Source: Epiperipatus broadwayi (Eukaryota > Onychophora > Udeonychophora > Euonychophora > Peripatidae). Taken from it: 64,000 nt of DNA. The stretch lies in the NCBI GenBank assembly GCA_028023455.1, contig JAQFVV010006310.1, forward strand, positions 872,001-936,000, in the 5' to 3' direction. Shown one piece after another: positions 1 to 11,721 of the stretch; positions within the stretch are counted from its first letter, which is position 1, and every line of letters begins with the position of its first letter. Under the pieces are notes generated by a model. It did not search any database and had not been told where the DNA came from. It saw only the letters and a list, made by a program, of their open reading frames with translations. The translations under genes were made by a program, and so were the position numbers.

Positions 1-508
1 AATTTGTTTTAAGTCTGACAAAAAAGCAGGAACTACTTCATGAGACTATATTTAGTGGAGCTATATAAGACTTGTAGTTTTAAAAAAAAGAGTGTGGATT
101 TTTTTTTTGCATTGCAGCAAGTTGCTCCTTCTGTTTAAATCAATTGCTCAGTTTTTTTCTGTCTTTTCATTTTCCTCCAACAGGAAATAATCTTGAACAA
201 TTGGCAAATTGTTCTAAAAAATTGCTCAAGATTTAAAATTTTTCCTATGAAATTTATTTATTCTTAAGTTTAATTATTCATGAGACCAAATGATGTTACA
301 AAATTGTTATATTTAATCAAAATATTTCCACAAATAGTGCTTCACTTACTACAATAGAGAAATTATAAAAGATACGTTGGAAGAAAATGTTGAGAGTAAT
401 GAAAAAAATGGAGGCTAAAAGCTATAAAAATTTAAAAGGCAAAACAAATGATAGAAAAATTTGAAGACATTAGTCTGCAATGAAGCATAGCTTTTATTTT
501 TTGGCAAG
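1..508. other. AT-rich non-coding DNA
   Basis: No reading frame, RNA gene or recognisable repeat is seen. Homopolymer A and T runs dominate. The last eight bases before the next element (TTATAGAT) are its target-site duplication. Confidence 0.6.
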
Positions 509-516
509 TTATAGAT

Positions 517-911
517 CAAGGGTCCCCAACCCTATGCCCGCGGGCACCATGGCGCCCGCAGACCATTTTATGTGTGCCCGCCGCTATACTAACATGATAA
601 AAAATTATTTATCTGATACAAATAAATTTAATTTTTAAAATTTCTTATAAATTATTGTATTATATTGTAATCAAATTGTAGGGCATACTATATTTTTACA
701 GTGTAAAAATATAAACGTCAATTATCTGTTAAAATTTTATTTTTGAAATATTTTTTTGTACATTATGTGTATTATTAACAATATCCAACCATAAATTTAC
801 ATTGAAAAAATAAATAGTGCCCACAATCTGGTTGAAAAAAATAACTGGTGCCCGCTACCTAGTCAGTATTATAGAATGTGCTCTTAAGTGCAAAAAGGTT
901 GGGGACTCCTG
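517..911. mobile_element. hAT-type miniature element (non-autonomous)
   Basis: The element begins CAAGGGTCCCCAACC and ends GGTTGGGGACTCCTG, which are inverted copies of each other with two mismatches. It is flanked on both sides by the identical 8-bp duplication TTATAGAT (509-516 and 912-919). An 8-bp duplication with CA...TG ends is diagnostic of the hAT superfamily. The termini are GC-rich (GCCCGCGGGC) and the interior is AT-rich with no transposase frame, so this is an internally deleted copy that depended on a transposase made elsewhere. The clean duplication suggests a fairly recent insertion. Confidence 0.9.
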
Positions 912-1139
912 TTATAGATGATGTTGGAAATTTTTTTTTTTAATTAATTTTCCATTGGGAAAATTCATTTAACTCTTGTTATTTGAAATAATTCAACAAT
1001 GAAGCTCAAATCATCATTTGTAATTATGAATAATATTTCTGTAGTGTAATTTTCACTACATCACTCTCATGCAAGGTAGGGACTGGTTTTTATTCACTTT
1101 TAACACCTTTATGACCAAAGACATGTGAAAAAAATCTAT

Positions 1140-1205
1140 AATCCCCAAGTTGCATATTTTATGCTGAACCAACACTTACTAATTAGTCCAGATCACAATC
1201 TCTTA
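1140..1205 (-). repeat. Decayed hammerhead repeat copy
   Basis: On the minus strand this stretch aligns by eye with the ribozyme region of the array at 53.6-55.3 kb. It keeps GGACTAA before the core, a stem II-like GTGTT/AGCAT pair around GGTTC, and TTGGGG after it. The catalytic bases are lost (CTGATGA has become TTAGTAA, and GAAA has become AAAA), so it should not cleave. It is read as an old dispersed copy of the same family. Confidence 0.5.
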
Positions 1206-1454
1206 CACATGTTTTTATCATTGTTTAGTATATTTGTAATTGTATACCAGATTATTTCCATCATCTAATAAAATTGTTGAATACACGGAACTGTTAGTAA
1301 TAACACATAGTTAATTATATAACACAATGTTTCAAGTAGTATTATTCTCCTCGCTCCTTCAATAATTTCTGGTCTAATCAGATGGTACTACCATGAAAAT
1401 CAAACCAGTGACCTCTATACATATGAATACTGAATTTAAAGGGATGTTCTAATC

Positions 1455-1977
1455 CTGTGTTCTTCAATCCTTGGTCCGCAGCCCAGCACCGGGCCGCAAA
1501 ACTTTTCTGCAGGTCCGCGTGCTAGATGGGCAGTAAAAAGTTTGTAATAATAAATAATAAGAGTTTAAACTTTTAATTAATATAGCCAATTTTTACTTAT
1601 TTTTTCATCTCATTTTTACCCAATGAAAAAAAAAAGAAAACAGAACGAAAACAAAATCTAATCAATCATTCATAAATTAATTTGTTTTTCTAGTTATCAC
1701 AGATGTTTATGGGGGGTAGAATTAAATTTTTTATTACTTTTCTAAAAAAATTTAAAAAAAAGTTTTTTATTATATAAACTCCATATATATATAAAACTTT
1801 ATCTTATATATTTAACCATTTTTGTTTTGATCAGTTATAACAATTATGCTTATCTTTAAGAAAATTTATCTATAGACTTCTGCCGGTCGGCGAAATCTTA
1901 TCCTTATTTTTGCTGGTCCGCGGAACCTTATCCTTATTTTTATCGGTCCGCAGGTGTGAAAAGGTTGAAGACCACTG
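1455..1977. mobile_element. hAT-type miniature element (second family)
   Basis: The left end reads CTGTGTTCTTCAATCC and the right end reads GGTTGAAGACCACTG. The reverse complement of the right end starts CAGTGGTCTTCAACC, so the ends are imperfect inverted repeats. Flanking octamers TTCTAATC (1447-1454) and CTCTAATC (1978-1985) match in seven of eight positions, as expected for an aged hAT target duplication. The subterminal bases are GC-rich with repeated GGTCCGC-type words. The interior is AT-rich and carries no transposase frame. Confidence 0.8.
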
Positions 1978-1985
1978 CTCTAATC

Positions 1986-4900
1986 AACTAGACTATTTTG
2001 TTAAAGGCCTTAATCAGTAGAAATTTAATATATACTTAAATATGAAGTTTTCCTGATTTCTCCTTTTTTTTAAAGGGCAAAATAAATAAATGGTTCCAAA
2101 TCATTATGAATTATCACAATAGACCAACTTATGAAATTACTTGACATTATCACATAAGCAACTTAAAAAATTTTTTTTAATCTTTTTTCTTTTTTTGCCC
2201 AGTATTCTTATCTTATCCCAATTAAACGTATTCATTGGTACGTACATGGTTTTCAATGAGATGGGTGTTTTCATCGATATAAGTCAATTCATATGATATT
2301 TGATAAATGTAGTTGATTTTCTGCATTTCAAGTTAAAATTTTGTAGAGATTGTAATTCCTTATTCATATGGTATTTCATATATGCATCTATGAAATATGA
2401 TGAGAATGTGGAAAATCATATAAACAAAAAAAAAAAGCCACCCTATCAAAAAATGATTAAAAAAACAAAAAAGAGGAGAAACAAATGCATCTAAATTAAT
2501 AGCTCATGCATATACCAATGAATATATGTTCGACTGTGAAAAGTCAAGAATGTTCGGCAGAGAATATAAAGTAAAAAAAAATTAATTAATTTACATGACA
2601 ATGGTAAATAATACAAGCTAATCTAGTGTGATAATCTACAATACTCATAGATCTCTCATTAATACTATACTCTTAAATAAATGAAGAAATCAAGAAAATT
2701 CTAATACATAAGCATATAAAATTCCTACTGAATGATGCTTTGATTGAATAGGCTAGATGGTTCGAGTGTCACCTTAAATTCAGTATTCACAAATCTGAAG
2801 GTTATTAATTCAAGACCTATGCTAACATTATCACTGATAAAACTAGCAATATCTAAAAAAGATCTAAGAATAATATCATGTGAAATATTGCATTATATAT
2901 TACTCTCTGTGCTATTACTAATAATTGAATGTATTTGGAAAATTATAAATAAATGTTTAAATTTTTCTCAAAAACATTTAATAAATAAATTAAATGATGG
3001 AAATATTCCAACATATAATTATAAGTAAAATGCCACTATCACAAACTTTCAGACAAATATTAAAATATCATATGTGAAAGCATTTTCAGTTCTTTAATTA
3101 AGTGTAAACTATCACATGCCACTGCTTACAAAAACTAAGATACAAACTGCTATAAATATAGCTCACATTAAAACTATCACAAAAATATTACTAACAACAA
3201 AAACATTAAACAATCAAGTGAATTATCAGATAATTAAATATGAACATTTATTTAATAATTTATGTAAATTATAAAGAATACAAATAAGAAAGAATTCTAG
3301 GATTTCTCTATATTTGCATTAAGTATGATTATTATTATATGTAATTAATAAATACTAAAATCAGATATTGATAATAGGAATGAAAAACATTTGTTCCAAC
3401 AAACATTTAAAAAATATAAACAATGAAAAAAGATTATAATATAAACAATTTTTTTTTGTTTCAAAAAACCAGCACTGTGCACATTAAATTTTTCACCTAA
3501 AAGCAGATTCTATAAACAATGAAAAGGACTGTTAGTAGTAGTGAGCATTAAAACACAGCATTCTCAAAAATATTTTTCACTTTAAAAAGATTGTAGCTTT
3601 CTGTAAGCCTAATCAAGATAGTTATTGGGTTAATTTGTCAGAGATCTTGGATAAAGATGTCTTTCCTCACTTTTTTTGCTCATTAATAAATGTCTAAATA
3701 AATTCTAGAGACAATTTATAAGAATTAGCTAGTGTATAGTTTACATCTATGTAATATTTATCAATGAGCAATAGAAAAACTAATCAATAAAAAATAAAAT
3801 ATCCCCATTTATTCTTGAATTTATGATACAACTGTATATTAAATAAAAAAAATATTTTGTAATCAAAAATGTGTATTAATTTTTTTTAAAAAAAAAACAA
3901 AGAAGTCCACATACAAAATGTGTAAAGAAAAAACAAAATGTATTCCATGTTGATTGGTGCTTTATGCGAAAAACAGCAAATCAATTGCAGGTGAAAAATT
4001 TATTATTGCAGGAAAAAGTTTTGAAGAGAATTACATTTCAGGAAACATAAAAAAAAAAAGTAATCACCAGAATTGAAAATTAACACTATAAACTAGAATC
4101 AATAAAAAAATAGAATGTCAACATTTGTTGTTGAATTTATAATTACAAAGTTATATTAAATATTTACCTTTTTGCTTATTTTTAAACAAATAATTAAAAA
4201 CTGATTAACTAAAAATTATTAATAGGTCTAATTAATGAAAAATTTTAAAAGTTAGGCTGGCTATTCACCAATGAGATTAAACTAATCCTTTTCTAAATAA
4301 GAAATGTTAATGCAAACCAAATAAGATTCTAGAGAATAACTGAAGTCCGCAATATAAAAAGAATTCTCTTTCAAAAAAAGAACATTCATCAAAAATTATA
4401 CTAAATGTAGTCTACAAGTGATGTAAAAGTAAGCATCTGAAGCAACTTGCCAATGAAACAGACTTCCCAAGTTATTCTGTTACAGTAGATAGAAAAAAAC
4501 CATTTAGAGTCTATAATAGGCTGCATTATAAAATAATTCATAGCAATATTGCTTATTTTAATTCTGTTTACATAATCTACCCCAATTTTATAGTTGAAAT
4601 ATATCCTCCTCTAATAATTTTGAACAATTTACTATTACATTATAATTTTTGAATGATATCATTGTTTGAAAATATAAAGATTTTTTTTTAATTTTGAAGA
4701 AGGTATTATATTAAAATGTGTAAATATTTTGAATGAAATGTACTGGCCATAAATTTTTAAACTGCTTTAAGAGGCTATCATCAATAACTAATAAAATGAA
4801 GCAAATGTGAAGTTATGAAATCCTTCAAAAATTTAAAAAAGAATTTACTTAACTATTTATAATTTTTTTAAAATCTTATAGTAATTTGTCAAAAAACCAA

Positions 4901-6230
4901 CAACAATGAAATGTAGTTAAAAAATGATCACAAAATTAAAAAAAATTTTTTTTAAATGTTTGGACTACATTTGAATATGCCAAAACTAAAAACTATTTGT
5001 GAGTAGAAAAAATGCATGATTAAAATATGATAAAAAGCAATGAAAGATATTCATCTGTGAAATTTAAATACTAGAATAAATAACTTATCTAAATACACTT
5101 AAGCAAGAATATCAGAAATGTTAATAACTTGGAAAACAGTAATGGTTTTAGTATTAAACCTTACCAATACGAAAGTATAAGTCCATTGTTTGATCTGTGT
5201 TGTTTTATATAACTGAATAATGTCTTTAAAATACAAGGAATAATTATGGAAGATATAAATGGGAATGCTAAAATGGATAGCAGAAATATCAAAATATGAC
5301 TATGCCTTGAAGCAATAAATTAACGCTTTTATTGTTGTCATGACCATAATAACACTATACAATTGAAAAAAAAAAAGGATAGTCTTATAACCTAGGCAAA
5401 ATTCCACGAGCAAAATCTAATGAAATTTAGGTAGAAAGAATGGAATGAACATAATAAGAAAGATAAATTACAATGAAACGAAGATATGTTTATATTTATT
5501 GTGCAAATAACAGTAGTTAAAAGTTTGAAACTAATAGGATTTACAAAACATGCGCCACATAGCAATTGTCACCTATTGGTCTTCGAGTACCGAAATTAAT
5601 TCCTGACTTTACTTATATAAGGTAAAACAGTGCCTGGAATTTCAAATACAGTATTATATAAGTACAATATATAAAAATTTCAATCAAAAGTAATTTATGG
5701 AAATAGTTGTAAGACAACTGATGACTTTGTTTGAATTACATTTAAGACATAAAGATTATATATATAAAAGGGAGAAAAAAAAGTTTTTTACATTAAAAAT
5801 AACCAATACATAAAGAAATTGAAAGCAGACGTGCTTTTTATTGGGAAAAAAAAATTTTTTCAAGCACAAATACTACTAAAATTTCATTTTTATTTTTAAA
5901 TAGTATAGATTTAAAATGCTACCATAAGATTACAAAGATTAATACCAACAAATAATTAACTACTAAAAGTTTGTACTTTAATGCTTGATTCCAATCACTC
6001 TGAATAATTATTCTATTACAGTAAGTTGCCATCTTGCGCAGAAAAAAACCACTGCTGTAAAGCGTCATAAATTTTTAGATTACGACATAATTTGTTATTA
6101 AAACAATTATTTTAAACAAATGTAAAATATATAAGGGCTAAATGAATAAATGATAATTAATTATTCTTCTTATCTAGAACATTCATTTTACTAAATGTTC
6201 ACCAAAAAAAAAAAAAGAGAAACAATAATC
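1986..6230. other. AT-rich non-coding DNA
   Basis: No gene is supported. Short open frames (for example 2744-3028) are low-complexity and match nothing recognisable. Part of it (about 3700-3900) resembles a stretch near 31.0-31.2 kb and is listed separately. Two A/T hairpin-like runs occur but are unremarkable at this base composition. Confidence 0.5.
3700..3905. repeat. Dispersed repeat, copy 1 (partner near 31.0 kb)
   Basis: Shared ordered words with 31020-31210 include a run of the type TATTTATCAATGAGCAA...AAAAACTAAT, then GAATTTATGAT..CAACT.TATATTAAATAAA and AATATTTTG. The two stretches keep the same order and spacing, so they look like diverged copies of one repeat of unknown class. Confidence 0.4.
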
Positions 6231-6267
6231 CGAACGACATTAAAATTATTAATATACATATGATACG

Positions 6268-6308
6268 TACTTCCGGATCTGTGTAAACAACTTCAATTTG
6301 GCAGATTT
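6268..6308 (-). other. Exon-like segment, weak candidate
   Basis: On the minus strand a short open stretch reads EICQIEVVYTDPE and is followed at once by GTACGT, a good 5' splice-donor match. Base composition is less AT-biased than its surroundings. An in-frame stop lies directly upstream, and I cannot identify a convincing acceptor. I do not recognise the peptide. It could equally be chance. Confidence 0.15.
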
Positions 6309-6519
6309 CTTATTAACGATTAACTTTTATTAAAAGTTACTTTAGGATTATAAAAAAATCATATAAGAATAAAACGTGTCAATGTCTATTTTTTTTACAA
6401 TAAACAACCATAAATGTATAGTAAAAATTGACGTATTCGAATAAGTACGAAAATCATTGTAAAATTGACTCTCATGCTTGCAGTTGTAGTACATGGAACG
6501 ATAGAGTAGGCAGGCCTTC

Positions 6520-6567
6520 ATGGATTTTCACCAAACGGTAAAACTTCATCGGAAGCGAGAAATCAAG
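6520..6567 (+). CDS. Candidate first coding exon, unidentified
   Basis: An ATG at 6520 opens 16 codons (MDFHQTVKLHRKREIK) that end exactly at a splice-donor-like junction AAG|GTAATG. The segment from about 6470 to 6570 is clearly richer in G and C, and in CpG, than the neighbouring kilobases. It is not part of any repeat I recognise. An in-frame TAG at 6502-6504 means translation could not begin further upstream in this frame. The base at -3 is not a purine, so the start context is weak. No following exon can be named from sequence alone, and I do not recognise the protein. It is offered as a candidate host first exon, possibly in a divergent promoter pocket with the minus-strand segment near 6.29 kb. 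Confidence 0.25.
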
Positions 6568-7920
6568 GTAATGTACTGATTTTTGAAAACTTCTTTGTAT
6601 TGTTATTTTTCTAATTCTATTATTTTTTTATATTCTTTTAGATAGTATTAACGTTCATATACATTATTATTCTGTATGTTAAAACTTTGAACTATTACCG
6701 CAATGGAAAAATCATTTTATTCTGATTACTTATTACTAAGTTAATTTTATATAAATTATTAAATGAAAGTTCATATTTAATTTTCTAATGTTTTAATTAA
6801 TTGTTTATTTTTTCTCTTGTTGATAATATTTCCGTAATATCTTTTAAGATATACTATATTTGTAGTAGTTTGTATTGTAGTCTCTTTAACTGGTGACGTG
6901 ATAACGTACGTTTAATTAAAGTGCTAAAATGCTGGTTCCGTTTTTTTTTTTTTACTTCTAAGCGTATCATTTATTGTTACTCAGATATATATATATTTAG
7001 ATTCGAAAGAATATTAAGACAATTATAAAAATTTATTACATTTTTTAAAACCCTAACCGCATTATATTTATTTTTTTATTTCATATTTTTATCCTCTCTC
7101 TTATTGACTAAACATGATCTTGTAGACTTTAGAAGAAATTCTAACTTGATGTATATATATTTAAATTGTCGTTTTTTTCTCTTTTACGGTGACTTTTTTT
7201 AAAACTGTAAATATAAACAGAAATGTGTAATATAAATATGATATGGCATCGTTTTTCTTAACTGATTGTTACTTTCGAAATTTGATGTAAGAAAAATAAT
7301 AAAAATGATGTTACAATTAAAAATTACTTTTCCAAAAAAAAAAAAGGGGAAGGTAATTTCCTAATGCAAGTATATAATAGCTTTTAATTAACACGGACCT
7401 TGGGTTTATAGATAAAACTACAGGGAATGTAATTAGAATATAATTAAATCTGTCCTTAAAAAAAAGTGAGCTGAGTTTTTAGTTTGATAGATTAAAAAGA
7501 GATTGTTCTTTAATCTTCTTAATCTACTGTCTTTAAAAAAAGTGAAAAAATACTAAGTTGATATGGAGGCTAAATTATTTCTGAGGGAACAGTTATAAAT
7601 GATACAAAAACTAAATGATCGATTTTAGAGTAGGAAAGTTGATCAGCGATTATGGGTTTTCAGTCATTTTTATATTTGGGGCTTTCATGAATAATTATCC
7701 AAAAATAATCGTTAATTATATGATAGTCATTTTTATATTTTGGCTTTTCATGCAAAATTATCCAAAAATAATCGTTGGGAATTATGAATCATTTTGAAAT
7801 TGCTATTGATATTTATTAAATATTTTTGATTCCCCTTCCTTTTCAAAAAAACAAAACAAAACATTAATGTCTAGTTGAGGTGATCTTAGGAGATAACACA
7901 AAATTAGCATTGTGAATATG
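6568..7920. other. AT-rich non-coding DNA
   Basis: No coding or RNA feature is supported. At 7640-7790 a phrase ending CCAAAAATAATCGTT occurs twice about 70 bases apart, giving the only local repeat seen. Confidence 0.45.
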
Positions 7921-8215
7921 TTTTTAAGATATATTTAAAACTTTCACTTCACCATACTTTCTTGAAATATATGAATAAAATGAAAAAGATATGATTTCCA
8001 AGATGTACATTTGATAGTGAACCATCTTTCATCAGTTGGCCCAGGTCTCTTATCTCTCACATCTTTATCATTTATTTCAGTATTTATCAAAATGTCAACT
8101 GAGTTTTAAAGTTTATATCAGGCTAGGAATTACCTCTAATTTAATAAATGATTAATAATAATCATTAATGTACTTATCTGAAGGGATTGGTGTCAAAGTT
8201 GTTAATGCTAAAAGT
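7921..8215 (-). repeat. Dispersed repeat with decayed hammerhead core
   Basis: The minus strand at about 7996-8042 reads GGGCCAA then the intact core heptamer CTGATGA, then a stem II-like arm with GGTTC. The GAAA box has become CAAA, so catalysis should be lost. The rest (8110-8215, minus) matches the dispersed family seen near 29.2, 38.7 and 59.3-59.8 kb, whose core contains words such as AATACATTAATGATTATT and AATCATTTATTAG. The piece at 7921-8000 also resembles 59460-59520, so the whole is probably one composite repeat unit. Confidence 0.5.
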
Positions 8216-10285
8216 TTGACATGTATAAATCGAAATGTGATATTGTTTATAAGGTATGAAATAGACAATAGTCAATTAAAGTTCTAAAAGAAAGTTTTAT
8301 AATGTAGTTTGTTGAAAAGATATGATAGATTTTTTAGTACTTTAAACCAAATATTTATAATTATATTCTTTTTTTATATGTCATTGCTAATATATTTTTT
8401 AATTATATTTACTATAAGCAATTTCTTAGGCATACATATAAATGATTTCTTGAAAGCAAATGTTTTTTTTTTTTTGATCCCAAATAGTAATTGAGCTTTT
8501 ATGATTAAATCGAAAAAGAAAAAAAAGTTGATCATCAATGATATCTTGCTATTGCTTTCCACTGACTTTTAAGAGTTTTTGTAATATTTTATATGCAAGA
8601 TTTATGATGTTGATATTTTCTACATCTAAATGTAGAATATTAAATATATAACTTGTTGAAAAATATGAAATAACTATATATTATTTGTTTTTGATATTGT
8701 TAGAAAAAACAACAACCCATGGATATTTTTTAGAATAAAATGTTCTTTATAATGTGAACAGGACCGCTTTTACCACTAGATAAAATAGTCACTTGCCTAG
8801 AGCCTGCTAAACAGAGGGATTTACACAGAAGTATTTGTTATTACTACATGAAATAAATCTACTGCCTTCAATTTCTAAATTTAATTTAAAAAATATATTC
8901 CAGTTAATAATATTTATTACAACACTGTCATTTTTGGGCAGTATTTTGTTAATATTATGGTGGCAGGGGGAAATGTATGTGACATATTAGCTGATTTTAG
9001 TGTGTAAATATTCATTGTTTTTCACAAACTTTTAGTATGATGTGAATAGATGCAGAAAACAGGAGGAAATGTTTATCTTCATATAGTTTGGTGTGTACAG
9101 TTGCAGTCAAACTGCTTTCGATAAATCAATATATATTAAAAGGCTTGAACATTGATGATAAGTTTTATTTTTAAGGCATGTTCCTCATATAAATTTTTTG
9201 TTACTTATATGAAAGTAATACATAAATATTTTTTAAAATTATAAATGGTAAGATGTACTCATATTTTGCTTTTTGATAATAACTATATTTTACATTGAAC
9301 AATTGTTTAATTTTCTATTTAAAGGTTATATTTTAAATTACATTATATGTTTATGTACAGAATATTAATTTTTTTACTTTTATATTGCTTTTTCTTTTTT
9401 GCTATTTTTTGTTTAAACTGGAATATATATTATTTTACATTTGATTTTTTGATTATATTTACTTAATTTGAAAATCTTAATAATTTTAATAAATAAATCA
9501 TAATATATTATTTTATTTCATATTTATTAAATTATTGTTAATGTTTTGTTAAAATATTAATGTTTAATTATTTAAAACTATAATTCTAATTTTAAGTACT
9601 ATTTATAGATATCTTTAATAATGTTTTACAAATATTACTAATGGGTGTGAAAAAAAAAGAGAACTTTAAAACAAAATCTCTCTCTCTCTATATATATATA
9701 TATATTTGTTTTGGTGAAATCCGAAAAAATAATGCTGATGAGATGAATGTTAACGATTGTAATATATTTGTAAATGTCTAGGTCATTACTGCTGATTCTC
9801 TAACACAAATATTTCTAGTATAGAAAATCAAATCATTAATGATAAAGAAAAACTTGTAGACAGTATTTAAGTTTTTCCAAGAGACTTTAGAAAGCAGAGG
9901 CAATATTCAAATCATAAGAATCTTCAAGATAAAAATATATAGAAGGATCATGAATAACACATAGATTTTTAAAAATTCATTTAATGGGTTAATAAAAACA
10001 AACAATAATTAACATATAAATGGCTGGTTTAAATGATTGAAAAAATAGTCTAAAAATATTATCAGCATATAAAAATTCTGTTAATCATATTTCATTGTAT
10101 ATGCATTTATTTGTAGATTCTAAGGTCATTGCAATACAGTTCAAATAAAAACATAAGAATTTTGAAATATGCTATTGCCACTATTAAATATCCCTTGGTT
10201 TTTTGAGGGATGCATCAAACATTTAATGAAAAAGACATGAAAATTATATTGATGTATTAGAATATTTGACTGAATTTGATTTTTT
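8216..10285. other. AT-rich non-coding DNA
   Basis: No gene is supported. A compound microsatellite lies at 9677-9706. The two overlapping open frames at 8309-8562 are made almost entirely of F, I, L and K codons from T and A runs, and are not credible proteins. Confidence 0.5.
9677..9706. repeat. (CT)n(AT)n compound microsatellite
   Basis: Six to seven CT units run directly into about eight TA units, a simple-sequence repeat likely to vary in length between individuals. Confidence 0.9.
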
Positions 10286-10289
10286 TCCT

Positions 10290-11475
10290 GTACAGTTATT
10301 TAAATTATTATGTCATTATTATTATTTTCAATCATTATCAATCCATTGCAGGATGGTTTCTGCAAGTGTAATCAAATTTCTCCAATTTATAGCATCTCTT
10401 CTGTACATCATATCAACAAAATTCTTGATGTCATCTATCCATATCACATATGATCTCTTGTTAGATCTTTTACAATCTCTTGGGATCCAATTTAAAAGTT
10501 CAACTTTTAATCTATTGTCATCTCTTCTATCAATAATTCAACCCAGCTCTTTTTCACTTTCGTAATTCTTTTAGTGATGTTAGTGTGTCATCTAAGTATT
10601 TCATCTTTTGATCTCTTCTTGTTACTGCTAACTTTCATCTTTTCATACTTCATTGATATTCTGTTATATGCCCAAGTTTCGGATTCATAAATGAGAACGG
10701 ATAAAACATGTCTATTTAAAATTTTTCTTTTCGAACCCACAGGTATATTTCCTTTTAGTGCTAAATTATTCCTATCAAAAGCACTCCACCCACATTTAAT
10801 TCCATGATTAATTTCATCTATCATATTTCCATCTATATTAATAATCTGATTAAGGTATTTATAGTTGTTAACTTTTTCAAATTCATAGTTATTATTTTTT
10901 TTCTAAAAAAATCCATTGAGAATTATTTTTTTAGCATTATCTTTAGTTCTCCTTTCTGACTGAAATCTGATAACTTACAATAGTTCCTGAAGTTCTAAAC
11001 CATTATTTGTAAAAACAACCATATCATCTACAAAATCTAAATGACTTAAATAATCTTCATTTGTATTTCCTCCCTTACCTTACCATTTCAATTTCACAAA
11101 ATGTTTTTTGGTAAAACAGCTGTAAAAGTTTTGGAGAAATGGTATCATCTATCATATACTTCTCTCAGTTTTAATCTTTTTATTATCACTATGTAATCTA
11201 ATCAGTATTTTTACATTTTAACAAATATTCTTCTGAATATGACAATATCTCTGGTCTGTCTTTATGATTCAAGGTTTTAATCACTGTGGAAATACTTATT
11301 GAATTAAATGCCTTTTCATAATCTGTAAATCCAAAGCATAATGTCAATTCATATTTATTGCTCCTTTCTATAACTTTGCACAATACTTGGATGTGTTAAA
11401 TCCAGCTTGTTCTTCAAGTTGGTTAGAATCTAAAGTTTAAGAGAAGTGCAATTATCTTGGTATAAATTTGATCGT
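10290..11475 (-). mobile_element. RTE retrotransposon, 3' piece (RT C-terminal half), decayed
   Basis: Read on the minus strand this follows the better-preserved RTE copy at 62.3-64 kb almost line by line, from its C-terminal end (TCAATCCATTGCAGGATGG at 10340-10360) up to the reverse-transcriptase region. Translated fragments include LCFGFTDYEKAFNSI (motif with the first catalytic Asp) and VLIYESETWAYNR. Frameshifts and stops break it throughout. The homology stops near 11475 and resumes, in the same order, at about 20190 on the far side of the Penelope pair. It is therefore the 3' third of a single interrupted RTE copy. Confidence 0.85.
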
Positions 11476-11558
11476 AATGTCATTTTCAAATAATTAATAA
11501 TGATTCCAACACAATTAAAATAAAACAACTATATAAAAATAAATATTTCTTTATTATT

Positions 11559-11595
11559 GGACCAGTTTTCACCCTATATTAGGGCCTTTTCAAAA
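11559..11595 (-). ncRNA. Hammerhead-like relic at Penelope end (left)
   Basis: On the minus strand a core-like TTGAAAA is followed by a hairpin of CCC and GGG around TAATATA, then GAAAAC and a short palindromic ACTGGT. This is the layout of a Penelope hammerhead: core, stem II, GAAA, tiny stem III. The core departs from CTGATGA at three of seven positions, so activity is doubtful. The same form occurs in the right copy (20085-20120), so it may be ancestral to both. Confidence 0.4.
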
Positions 11596-11721
11596 TACAC
11601 TTTTCTAATACAATCACATAATACTTTCTCTAACATTCATTTTCCATAATTATTTTATATAATCACATAATCTATTTACATATATATATATATCCCCTTC
11701 TCTTTTTGTGTGTTTATATAT

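Noticed and set aside
5718-5724. CTGATGA as possible hammerhead core
   Set aside because: It is followed by CTTTGTTT and GAAT in place of GAAA; no stem II.
9735-9741. CTGATGA as possible hammerhead core
   Set aside because: No GAAA at a workable distance and no pairing for stem II.
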